A stretch of DNA of 64,000 bases, taken from Rhypophila decipiens (Eukaryota; Ascomycota; Sordariomycetes; Sordariales; Naviculisporaceae). Positions 48,774 through 60,300 of the stretch are shown here, one piece after another; the first letter of the stretch is position 1, and each line of letters starts with the position of its first letter. The position numbers and the translations under genes were made by a program. Location: positions 372,001 to 436,000 of the forward strand of contig MU858052.1 of NCBI GenBank assembly GCA_033297075.1. The letters are read 5' to 3'. Below the pieces are notes generated by a model. It saw only the letters and a program-made list of their open reading frames with translations, did not search any database and was not told the DNA's origin.

Positions 48774-49639
48774 ATGTCTTCCAAGGTTCGTCTTCTGTCT
48801 CCAAACGAGGGCGAGACCCAAGGAGCTGCCCCAAAACGCGGGCGCTCCGTCTCGCCTACTGTCGAGTGCTCGTGACTTATTCTCCCTGGCCTGTAGATTA
48901 CGAGAGAATACAAATTGGTGGTGGTCGGCGGCGGTGGCGTGGGTAAATCGTGCCTCACCATCCGGATGGTCCAGGACCACTTCCTCGACGAGTATGACCC
49001 GACAATCGAAGGTGCGACGCATTCCCCCATTCGCAATCGTCGGCCTCTTTGACTAACATGGCATGCAGATTCGTACCGAAAGCAATGCGTTGTCGATGGC
49101 ACAGTCGCTCTTCTCGACGTTCTAGACACGGCCGGACAAGAGGAGTACTCGGCTATGCGCGAGCAGTACATGCGCACCGGCGAGGGTTTCCTTCTCGTCT
49201 ACTCGATTACATCGCGTCAGAGCTTTGACGAGATTTCCACCTTTCATCAACAAATATGCAGAGTCAAGGACAAGGACCATGTACCTATGGTTCTTGTAGG
49301 AAACAAGGTCGATTTGGAGGAGCACCGTGAGGTGCCTACGTCCGGTACGTCTGCGCATTCTTAAGTAGATTCACTGGAGTTTAATACTGACTTGATGACA
49401 CAGAGGGAGAGCGTCTTGCAAACGAGTTCCGCGCGCCTTTCCTGGAAACATCTGCCAAGGACAAGGTCAACGTCGAAGAGGCATTCTACAGCCTGGTCCG
49501 GGAGATTAGAAGATACAACCGCGAGATGGCAGGCATCTCTGGCACCAGCGGCATTTCCAACGGCGGCGCAAACATTGGGAAAATGGACATGGATCAGGAC
49601 GAGGTCGGCGGCGGATGCTGCAAGTGCGTCCTGATGTAA
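48774..49639 (+). CDS. Ras small GTPase (fungal Ras1-type)
   Basis: Four exons, 48774-48785, 48897-49011, 49069-49344 and 49404-49639, give 212 residues. All G boxes are present: P-loop GGGGVGKS (Gly15-Ser22, Gly17 equals human Gly12), effector region [22 protein letters not shown] (Gln66 equals human Gln61), NKVD and ETSAK. The tail [10 protein letters not shown] has a CaaX farnesylation box at Cys209 and adjacent cysteines for palmitoylation, placing it on the plasma membrane. It resembles Neurospora ras-1/Aspergillus rasA more than the ras-2 type, which has a GDGG P-loop. Some helix-1 residues ([13 protein letters not shown]) differ from the nearly invariant TIQLIQSHFVDEY of that group. 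The first exon holds only four codons. The gene controls growth, morphogenesis and cAMP/MAPK signalling in relatives. Confidence 0.95.
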
Positions 49640-52600
49640 AGAGCGATTGACCCAAGACCCGCAGCTGGCTCTCTACTCTCAATAGAGGATGTCCGGAAGT
49701 ACAGAATACCGACTACATGGTGACGAAGACTACGCACGACAACGATGTGGAACATGGCTGCTACGGCGGTGACCAGTTTAGTCGATCCGAGCGAAATATG
49801 CCGCCTTCTGAGCTGAAAACCTACATACAACGCACGTGGCTCAACGACGACTGCTGGCAAGCCAGTGCTAAAAGTTTTCTTCCTTTTTCTTTGTCATTAC
49901 TAACGAAGGGAGAAAAGGGAATTGTCCTGGACAATGATTGGAGCTGGTGGCGATGGCAACGAAATGCGACCAAGAAAAACAAAGAGCATTCTCCCCCTCC
50001 CTTCATGCTTCACACCTTATTCCATCCCGCACATCACACCCGGAGAGGCGCAGAGACAACATTGTCTTGACCTTTGCCTTCTCTGCCCTTTATATTTCTT
50101 CATTTTTTTTTCATCATGGAAGGGGCGGGAGTTCATTTATATCTGTTGCCGCGAAGCTACCAAGTCCATTTTCCAATCGTCACTTTACCCATGGGTTGGT
50201 TGGTCTCTTTTGCTATGTTGATTTGGGAGAAAGAAGCTTACTCACAGTTTTGGCCCTTTTTTGTAATTTCCCCCCTTACTTCTTGCTCACACTCTCACAC
50301 TTTTTATTCCCCATTCTACGTACGCTTTATTTTTTTCTTTCTTACTCTTTTGCCTGAGAGAGAAACGCTCCATATCCCCTCTTACATTGTCGGAATTTGC
50401 CAAAGTCGAGTTAGTTGGTCACGGTGTTTGTTGCGAGGTACCTTATGACTGCTGCTTACCATGCCTCATGCTGCTGTATTGAGCGAGTTTAGCTAGCTAG
50501 TTGTGTGTGTCTGTGTTTGTGGCTCTCTCTCTTCTTGATCCTCCTGCCCATTTTTCTATCTCTTCACTTTTTCTTGATTTTTCTTCACAAAAAGGAGAAA
50601 GTTGAAAGATTTACATTACAACAAAATTTAATAAAAACAACAAAACCAGACCGGGGCTTGAGAGAAGGTGAATTCAGTACGTATCGAGGAGACGATGTCG
50701 TTGATTGCCCGGGAGGGACGGGAGTTACCTTAGGTAAGAGGTCACTCACGGCCACGTGCGTTTCTTTCATGCTCACCGAACCTGATTACCGGTTTTGCTT
50801 TTAACTCCGCTTGTTGTTGCCGGCATTCTTTGTTCATAGAGCGGGAATCGGGGTTTTCTCCGAGGAGGAGGAGCGGCCATTCTTTCCATTCTGTTTGCTT
50901 GCTCGGAGTGAGGTTTGCCTCGCTGTTTTCCCTCTTCCGAGCGGTCCTCTTGCATTGTTTTGTTTGCCTGTTTCGTTTCGTTTCGTTCCGTTGCGGTCTC
51001 GGAGGACGTAATGCTGTTCATGTGTCAATGCTCTTGATGGGCCGGTCAGTCAGTCAGCCTGGTCAGATCGGATCAGTACAAGTCAGGTTTGTCATGCGTA
51101 CAAGTATAATATCCACTTTTTCGTTCTTGTTTCTTTATGGGACATATGGGAATGATATGTTTGATGGGTACAGAAGGCAGGTCGGTAGGTAGGTTTCGTT
51201 ACTGTACCATCCACAAACAAACAACCTCCATTACTTAGCTAGGTAGGTAGCTGCCCTTGCCGAGTTTTTTCTCTTTCTTGTAGATGATAATTACCAGGCC
51301 GGGCGCACTGCATGTATATACACACAAGTAGTACAGGTAACTGGTTAAACGGGCATGATGTATGTATCTCGTGGCTGCTTACATTCCATCTTCTTTCTTA
51401 CCTTGGTTGCGAAGCGAAGCGAGGATCACAGTTTCCGAGCTCTCGGGAACTTGTACTCAGATGCAGGGTAGCATCCATATCCATATCCCCATTCCGCATG
51501 GCAAGTACTGGGAGGAAGGTTGTAATTATCCGTATATACTGTACATGCAATTTAACTATGGCGAGTACCCTGCGTACTGTCCAGTCTCCGAGTTGGATGT
51601 TCAGTCTAATCCTTTCCCTCGAAACGTGGAGGATGTGAAGTGAGGTGAACCTCGGTTCGTTTGTCCGTCAGCTGGGCAGGGCAGCAGAGCAGGTAGTAAG
51701 ATAAGTATGTCCTTAACAGGGGACGAGAAAACGGGGTTGATGACGTGCATAAAGTGGTCGGTGGAGGAGGGCCATCTACAAGATCTCCCTTGCCCTGCAT
51801 GACCTGTGTACCAAACATTGAACGACGTGTATAAATGATTGCCCCCTCCTGGTATCATCCGCCTGCGAGGCAAAATAAAGGCAGGAAATGTTGGTGCTGG
51901 AACGAGGCTTGAATATGGAATATAATCCGATGTGGCCTGATACGTGTGCTGCTCGGATATCATACCGGTACTGTTAAGTGACTGCCCGCTTTGAGCGGTG
52001 AACCTAATAGACCCAATTCTTCTTTACTGCGGATTTGTCTTCGCCCTTACTTAATCGATACCGAACAACCTAATTGGAATGAGAATATCATGAGACGGGG
52101 GGTTATCACTATTTAAAGATATGAGTTACCTCCAAAACGTCAGGCATTCAACAACTTGCCCTTTCTTCTTCTGTTAATCCACATATATCGCAAACCTAGA
52201 GTCTTAGAGAGTGGCTGGTTTTACCATTTTCGTCGTGATCACACAAGCAAGTGAGCCCCAAAGTCAACAAGAATACTTCTATACACCCGTCGTCCTTGTA
52301 AAAGCCGTGATTTGACTCGTCAATGGACATGGGCTGAGCCCAACGTCAGACAAGAGAAGAAAGAAAGAAAAAACAATAGGCAATGACTGGCCAATTCCAG
52401 TTTGCTCATTCCCGTTCGTCACACGACCACCCAAACCAGCCAACTAGATGATATCCCGCCGTTGATCAAATCAAAAACATTCGCGGCATACTTGTACCAT
52501 CGGAATACAAACAAACACTCCTTGGTGATATTGGACATTGGTCCACTGGGCATAACATCGCGGGAAAGAAGATCGTCAGGGTGAAGAGCTCTAGCTGTAG

Positions 52601-53836
52601 ATCTTGATTACTATTATGGATTAGGTCCAGATATGCTTATACTGACGGCGGGACTGATTGTCTGATCAAGGTAGCGTTCACGCCGGTATGCTGGCTGGAC
52701 GGGTAATTAGAACCTCGAGTCTTAACTTTAGTAGTACGGAGTATGTAGGTATGTACTTCTATGTTAAAAGTCAGTACTGATAGTATGTACATACCTTCAA
52801 ATGGACAGCCGCGTATATCTCCTAAATACATACGAGCCTTAATGCGAAACTACTCAACTGACTGTTAGTAACCTCAACCTAAGCAAGAACATATCTTATT
52901 TATCCACCAAGAAAAAGAAAATGTCATGAAAAGCAGCATCACATCCATTAGAAGGAATACGAGTCTCCCGAAATCCAATACTCCGTACCAGGTAATTAAT
53001 CCATTTCTTTTGTTGCTCATCATTCTCTACACTACCTCAACTCGCTATACATTTCAGATCTTCTCATCCAGCTGAGATCCAATGACAGGACTAACCAAAA
53101 CCGTATCCTTTCTATCCAATCCAATCCAATCCAAACAAAGCCCATTACATCCCTCCAACATGTATATCCAAGCTCCCTCCCTCCACGCCATCTCTGCCCC
53201 TTATAACAGCAAAATGAGTGACTAGGTTTTATCCGTACTTCCCCCTACCATAGCATAATATCTCAAGGTAGGTAGGTAGGTAAAATGAGTGACGATGAAA
53301 AAAAACCAAAATCCGGGGTATCATCATATCATCATCCAGTTCCTTCCACCACCAATGCAAATGAGTGAGTGTCATGACATGACATGCTTCCTTCCTTCCG
53401 TTATTCCGTTATACCCAAGATGTGCAAAGGACTGACTGTGACTGGACCATGGCAAAAAGACTGACTGCCAAATGAAATCAAGAATGCAAAAAAAGGGTAT
53501 GGTATATAAAAGTTCCATGCAAAACCGCCTATCCAATCAATGCATGTCATGATATGTAAAAATGAGTGTTGTGAAAGTCCGGCTGCGTGTTGCTCTCAAC
53601 AACTTGCCAGGCTACAAAAATTAAACAGTAAACATCCAAAAAGTAAATCTATATCCCCCCAAAAAATATGCTGGTCATAAAGGATTGACATGAATTCGTT
53701 AAAAATGTAGAAGAAAACCAAAAGTCATTAAAATGCCCATTCCATTTAATATACTCCTCCTTTTTCCATTCAAGAGGTAAAAAGAAACCAAAAAAAAAAA
53801 AACATTACGCTAAACCATCAAAGCAAAAACGAAGAT
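49640..53836. other. Gene-poor 4.2-kb region downstream of ras
   Basis: T-rich 3' flank of ras (to about 50600), then sequence with no coding signal. It contains AGGTAGGT words (51184-51194, 51241-51250, 53266-53281) and two copies of the TACGGAGTA/TACTCCGTA palindromic pair (52735-52743 minus-type, 52979-52987). A-rich sequence just before 53837 is the 3' flank of the GPI-protein gene. Confidence 0.45.
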
Positions 53837-56800
53837 CTAGAGGAGGAAGATAGCGGCAAAGATGGTCATGACCACAGCCACAAACGATCCGCCTCTAGCT
53901 TCCATCCTTCCAGCAGCAGCTTTAACCGGCGACGACGAGCTTGGTCCCGACGGCCCGCTCGACGTGGGGGTGCCGGGCGTCGAAGAGACAGGTGATGGCG
54001 GAGCTGAAGAGGACCCGGCAATTGGCAGGAACGACTCGGTGGTGCTAGGGGCCGGCTCTCCGCTGCTTGCAACTGGTTCTTCAGTGCTTGCTGGCACTTC
54101 CTCGGTGGTGCTAGACGGGACTGGCTCGGGCGTGGAAGACGGCTCGGGCTCGGGCTCAGGGGCGGCGGTGCTTTCTGGCACCGTGGCCGACGACGAAGCC
54201 GGGATAGGGATAGGGGTAGTGTCGCTGTTTGGCGGGGCCTGGGAGGTGACATCAACTGGAGCAGATGTCACCTGGGCCGGTGGTTCGATGGTGACTGGGA
54301 TTGCAACTTGGAGAGCGCAGAAATCCAAGAATTGGGAAAACTTGGGTACCACGTAGACCTTGGTAGTCTGAACCTTGGTGGTGGGTTTATATTTCTCAAT
54401 ACACCGGTCACACTTGTCATAGGTGGTCTTGAAGACACTCCCATCTTCGCAGAGACGGGACGACTTGCCAACCTTTTGGGCCTCGAGATAAGCCGTATTG
54501 CAAACATCGTAGCAGACAGCAGGGCAAATAGTCTCGTCACGCTTAGACAGCCAGTGCAGGGCATCACGTTTATCGTGATGATATTTGTCGCCGTATCCAC
54601 CCTGTCCTTTCGTCTTGGTCTTTGTCTTCGTCACCTGGGTCGTGGGTGCAGCGGTCGGAGGAAAGTGCGTAATTGTACCTTGAGATGTCCACTGGTCAGG
54701 CCTGTTAGGATTAAAGATGTCGTAACTCAGCCCGAAAGCGGACGGAGCGAGATTGAAGTAGCCCTTGGTCGGGGGAAAGTAGCCGGTTTCTTCCTCGGGC
54801 CATTCCACCGGTGTGTAATTGGGAGCTGGGATACAGTAGGCGGGATCGCACACAAAATTGTCGGCCGGGGAGTCGGCATACAGATTACAGCCGGCTTCCT
54901 TGGGTGGCGGACTGCAGACATATCCAGGCTGGCAACCCCATGTCCTATCGCTCTTCTTGTCGAAGACGGGGTTAACGTTGGGAGGATTAGTGGGAGCCGG
55001 GCACACAGAGACCTCGGTGACAGTGCTCGTGGTAGTAATGGTCTCAGCGGGCAGAGTGACAGTCAAGGTCGTGCCATCCAGAGTGATTGTAGTCGTGACT
55101 GGCGGGACAACGGAAGTGAAAGTTGTGATGACCGTTGCGGGCGGGAGGGTCAGAGTGTTGGTCTGCGTCACAGGAGGCGCAGTTGCGGTGAAGGTCGTGA
55201 CCGTGGTAAAGGAGCTAACAATCACAGACGTCACAACCGAGGTTACCGTGCTGAAAAAGGTCGTGCTATCAGTAACGGTAACAGGGAACGAGGACAGAGT
55301 GGTAAACGTGGTCGTGGTCGTCGTTGGGACTGTTAGTGTGCTGACCGAGACCTCGGTTGTCGTAGCAGTCAACGTCGAGACGGTCGTGTAGGCAGTACTG
55401 AATGTTGAAGTCACCGTCTCAGTTGTCGACTTCCACTGAGTCGTGCTGCTGATGACAGTGAATGGGTACGAGTACGAAGTTGTATACGTTGTCGTTGTGG
55501 TCGTTGGCACAATGAGGGTAGTGACAGTCGTCTCTGTAGCGGTGGTCTTCTCAGTGGTGGTATCTGTCAGTGTCGAGACGGTAGTGTACGTAGTACTGTA
55601 TGTTGACGTTACGGTCTCGGTCGTGGGTGTATAGATGGTTGTGCCGCTAATAACTGTGACCGGGTAAGAGTACGAAGTGGTAAACGTAGTGGTAGTCGTC
55701 GTTGGCACAAGAAGAGTGGTGACAGTTGTTTCTGTTTCTGTGGCTGTGGCTGTCGTCTTCTCCGTGATAGTATCTGTCAATGTTGAGGTGGTAGTATACG
55801 CAGTGCTGTACGTTGACGTTACGGTCTCGGTTGTGGGCGTATAGATAGTTGTGCCGCTGATGACTGTCACGGGATAGGAATACGAGGTTGTAAATGTGGT
55901 TGTCGTCGTCGTTGGGACAATCAGCGTGGTGACAGTCGTTTCTGTGGCCGTTGCCGTCGTCTTCTCAGTCAGAGTCGATACAGTAATATACGAAGTGCTG
56001 TATGTTGAAATCACAGTTTCGGTTGTAGGCTGGTAGATGGTTGTACTATTGATGACGGTAACGGGGTAAGAGTACAAAGTCGTAAATGTAGTTGTTGTCG
56101 TCGTCGGCACAATCAGCGTGGTGACAGTCGTTTCTGTGGCCGTTGCAGTCGTCTTCTCAGTGGTGGTGTCTGTTAGGGTCGATACAGTAACATATGTAGT
56201 GCTGTATATTGAAGTCACAGTTTCGGTTGTGGGCTGGTAGATGGTTGTACTGTTGATGACGGTAACGGGGTACGAGTACGAAGTCGTAAATGTAGTCGTC
56301 GTCGTCGTCGGCACAATCAGCGTGGTGACAGTTGTCTCTGTGGCCGTGGTAGTGGTAGCCGAGACCGAGACCGAGACCGAGATGACGGTTGTGGGAACCG
56401 TACGAGTGGTCTCGTAGGTGCTCGTCGTCGTCGTCGTTTCCCACTTTGTCGTGGTGCTGACAATACACTGGATGTCGTGACGCTTCACTTTCCCCTCGTA
56501 ACTGGGCGTCGGATATTCTTCACTGGGCGGTCTGGGTGAGGGACCAGAGTCGGGGTTCGCGCAGACCGAGGTGGTGATGGTAGTCGGATACGAAGTCACG
56601 TATGTCGTCGTGCTTGTTTCTGTGGTGAAGACTGTTGTGGTAGCAGTAGCAGTAGCAGTGTCGGTGGAAATATAGCTCGAAACCACTGTATGTGTATCCG
56701 TTGTGCCAGAGACCGAAACAATGGTGGTGCCAGAGACTTGAACAACCGTGGTACCAGAAACCAACGTCGTGCCGGAAACGACAGTCGCAGTTGTCGTCGA

Positions 56801-57360
56801 GACCTCTGTGGCCGTGCTAACCTCTGTCGTCTTGGAGACCTCAGTCTTGGTCGAGACCTCTGTGGCCGTGCTAACCTCTGTCGTTTTGGAGACCTCGGTC
56901 TTGGTCGAGACCTCAGTGGTCGTGGTAACCTCTGTCGTTTTGGAAACCTCAGTCTTGGTCGAGACTTCAGTGACTGTGACGTTGTGAGTGACGGCTGGCA
57001 GAGTCACTGCTGGGAGGGTCACGGTGACGGTAACGCTGAGAAATGTCAGCTTTGAATACAAATACTGCATGGTTATATGGGTTCTTACGGGCTGCCATAT
57101 GCGGTCGTCGTCGAGACAGAATGTTTACATGTGTCTGCGTGATGATCCCAACACTGTTTATATTTCTCGCAACCGTGGTCCTCTGTCAGGATCTTGAACC
57201 CTCCTCCCTCGGGCTCATCCGGTCCGCCATCAGAGGTAACGCCTTCTGTCGATTCATTCCTCCTTACATATCGTGGTGTCTCGATAGCCACAGCTAGCTG
57301 AGCGAGTGACAGGGCGCCAAGGGCCCCTAGAAGCTTCGGTAGAAGCATGATGTTGAGCAA
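53837..57360 (-). CDS. Thr-rich GPI-anchored cell-surface protein with tandem repeats
   Basis: Two exons, 57360-57089 and 57035-53837 (53-nt intron, GTAAGA donor), give 1156 residues. A signal peptide (about 1-25) is followed by a short Cys-containing segment (GCEKYKQCWDHHADTC). Next come three 18-residue Thr/Val repeats (TEVSTKTEVSKTTEV type), a segment with VKR275-276, and six copies of a 60-70-residue Thr-rich repeat with the core VPTTTTTTFTT. Two Cys-rich blocks follow (about 769-825 and 926-1000) with dibasic KR at 913-914 and 922-923 between them. The Ser/Pro/Glu-rich C-terminal stalk ends in a hydrophobic tail (SFVAVVMTIFAAIFLL), as in GPI-anchored wall proteins. Heavy O-mannosylation is expected. 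The role is probably structural or adhesive. An alternative start four codons later (57348) is equally good. Confidence 0.85.
55230..56360 (-). repeat. Coding tandem repeat, five full units plus one degenerate
   Basis: The marker GGCACAATCAG-type word recurs at about 56311, 56107, 55915, 55705, 55507 and 55327, so the unit lengths are 204, 192, 210, 198 and 180 bp, all multiples of three. Each encodes the TLIVPTTTTTTFTT core followed by a TxYxPTTETVTS segment. The copies nearest the C-terminus are the most diverged. Confidence 0.85.
56798..56959 (-). repeat. Three 54-bp coding tandem repeats
   Basis: Three head-to-tail 54-bp units (56798-56851, 56852-56905, 56906-56959) encode 18-residue Thr/Glu/Val repeats near the N-terminus of the GPI protein. 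The first two differ at only two positions. Confidence 0.85.
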
Positions 57361-60300
57361 AACCTCCCGTCGTCAGGTAGATATCAAGTCTGGAAAGACA
57401 CGGCTGACAAGCTCGATGGTGTCAAGGGGAGAGGGGAACGAACGAGTGTGTAAACAACAACACAACGAATGATGTCTGTGAAAGCAGTAAAGCAGAAATG
57501 AGGACAGGAACAAGCTCGCAATCAGGACGGCGGTACCTGCCGGTGATATAAGGCTGGCACCCGCGCAGCTAGTGTGACCCCGATGCAACTGTGCAAGCAT
57601 GGGTGAGGGGAGCCACTTTGGAGGCTGATGATGTCCAGGCAGCTTAGAGAATCCTGGTAGTGCAGAAAACTAGCCAATGAGGCAGTGATAGCTTTGACAG
57701 GGAAGTCCCTCACACGATTTACACTACCAGCCCCGAACCCTGGACATGGACCTGAATGGTTGCGGCCGCTCTTGGTAATCCATGATGACGAGAGCGTAGT
57801 GAATGGATTGTTTTTTATTTCCCAGCTTGATCCCTTGCCCGAGCTAGGCAGGATAACCACAAAGAGTGTCTGACCCTTGAGCCTTGGCAGAACAGAGAAG
57901 AATGGCTGGCATTACCGGCAACTTTGAGCTCACCGAAGAGAGCAATGAAATTCTCGTCTCATTGACACGCCGTGGTGTATCTGGGGAACTTCGTTTCTTG
58001 CTCATTGTGCTCCTTGTGTTGGTACAGTGCTGCCCACATGGCAGGTCCTCCACGTCCGTGGTGGTTTCCGGAAGTGTAAGCTTCAGGCTCTGGGCAGGGT
58101 ACGATTCCTCCGAACCGACTCAACGAGAGAGCTCTTTGCTACCCCTGCACCCTTTTCCAGAGCTTGCTGGATGCGGCGGGGCAAAAGAGCACATCGTATG
58201 GATACAACGCATGTCCAGAAGGCGGGAATCCAATGATATTGCGTCGTCGCCCCCGCCTGGCCGCAAGCCACAGGCCGCAGGTTGGGGTGTATTGCACGAC
58301 GGGATGGACCCTCGACCGACAGATCACAGAAGAAGCACGGCAGCTCTGAGTTCGTCATCCTGTCATGAGATAGTGTCTGTTGTTGGAAAGGCTGACCTGT
58401 TGGGCCATTCTGCCGCTGCCAGTCACGGCAGCAGTGGGGTTCGGGTGAATTCTGGGTATAAAAAAGCCGTTATTTAATGACTGGGGTGGACAAGAAATTC
58501 CTGCTGCCTTCCTTCTCACGGCTTGACCAAGTTTGTGCTAGTGTCCAAGACGGGTGTTTATTTTAAGGACGTCGGTGGCTGATTAAAGACTGGTGAGCAT
58601 TTGTTGATAATTCTTGCGCTGGACTGCATGAATACCTAGGCGGTCCAGAATCTGCATTTAGGAAGTGTTGCCCGGTTAACAGCCTATGGACGGTGGGAGC
58701 TGGAATCCATCATGTCGGCTGTCAGAAGCAGCTCAGGCTTCCTTGGCCAGATGCATCATGAGGTTGAAGAAAAGTTGCACTTTGTCGTTGGGGCTTGAAC
58801 GGACCCAAGTTTTGACTGGTGGGCGATAAGGATGGAAAAGCCCGAAAAGCTGACGACATCAATCGGGATCTTGATCTTGACTGGCTGGAAGGCGCTCGAC
58901 CAGTCGTTCCTACCTGTGCTGACCGAATTCGTGGTGGGTGACCCCTTCTTCAGACTTCAACCGCTGTGACTACACACAAAACGAGAGGAAGGAAGGCTTC
59001 GATCTGGTTCCCACTTTCACCCTTCCGACCCCAACGTCAAACTTGCAAGAGAAAGACCGGAGCTTTCCCCCGCCTTCCTTTCTCGCTCAAAAGACAACTT
59101 CTTTGAATACGACTCTCAACTGCAGCCATTGTGTGTGATGGCCGCCATTGCATATGAAAGAGAGCAAAAAAGCAAACACGACGAACTCCGATCCCGTCTT
59201 CCCAACCACCCAAAGGTGAGCCACACCAGCCAAAATCTGCAAGAATGGCAGCACCGGGCTGCAGGACAGTCTTGAGAAAATACGGCAGAATGTGGTGCTT
59301 TCATATCGATGGATGAGGGGCATCTGGGCATCTCCTGCACCTTTTCTGGATTTTTCGCCTCCATGCATCGGCGGCGGGATGGGCGGCTAAGCCAGAGAGC
59401 CTCAGTCAATTTCTCCAGATCTGATGTGGTGCAGAATTCACCTCTCTCCTCACCCATCTCATCTGCCGCCCTCGTTGCCATCGCAGACTTCCATTGCAGG
59501 CAAAGACCAGCCGAGGCCCGCTACTCTATTCCTAATGAGTGTCCCTTGCATCTTCATATGGATGCTCAAAGAATAATAGATGAGCCCACCATGTTTTTCT
59601 TGCGAGTTTGTTTGCTTCACAGACAAAGACCTTGGGAAGCACAGACTGTATACATACAGAGCGATACGGACGTCAGGAATACAATTTGTTGAAGAGAGGG
59701 TTGGACAGCCCCAGGATTTTAGCGTACCTATGTCGATGCTCGGACCTGGTTCTGGGCTGAGCGTGGGTAGGGCAATTGACCGGGTCGATCCACTGGAGAG
59801 TTCGGGGAGGATCACTCCCAAGAGCAAGGATGATGGCGGGCATCAAAGACCTGTCGTCCCTTGATTGGCCTTACCCGGGGCCGCCTTGCCCTTCCCGGTT
59901 TAGCCAAGAACTCGTCGACTTATACATCCCTGCAAGATGGACCCTCACCCAGACCACACCCCGCCATGACAAAGCATCCAGGGTTCCAGCTTCCTAACCG
60001 GTCCACAGTTGATCCTGTCGTCCGGTGTTGGCGAGATTGAAGCTGACAGCTAGACCAAAAATTCCACCAGACTTTGGTTTTATTTCCAGGATCGGTACGG
60101 ATGTCACGACGGAAATGACAAAAAGAGGCTCAAAATTCCATGAGAACTGTCCAACGTCGGGTGGTCGGGACGCTTACAACGGCACAGAGAGAGGTTGAGA
60201 GCTAACGCACTGGCCATATCCAGCCCGAATCGAGATGGGGCCTGCAGCGGACTTGTTCGTCAATCACAGAATCCTCACCACTAACTATCAACTATCGGGC

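Noticed and set aside
54308..55391. Long plus-strand frames (342 and 177 codons) inside the GPI-protein gene
   Set aside because: They are antisense shadows of the repetitive Thr codons; the Val- and Arg-rich translations follow from the complement of ACN codons.
57902..58477. About 190-codon plus-strand frame downstream of the GPI-gene promoter
   Set aside because: A hydrophobic stretch is present, but the composition shifts abruptly, no family is recognisable and the frame sits in a probable divergent promoter.
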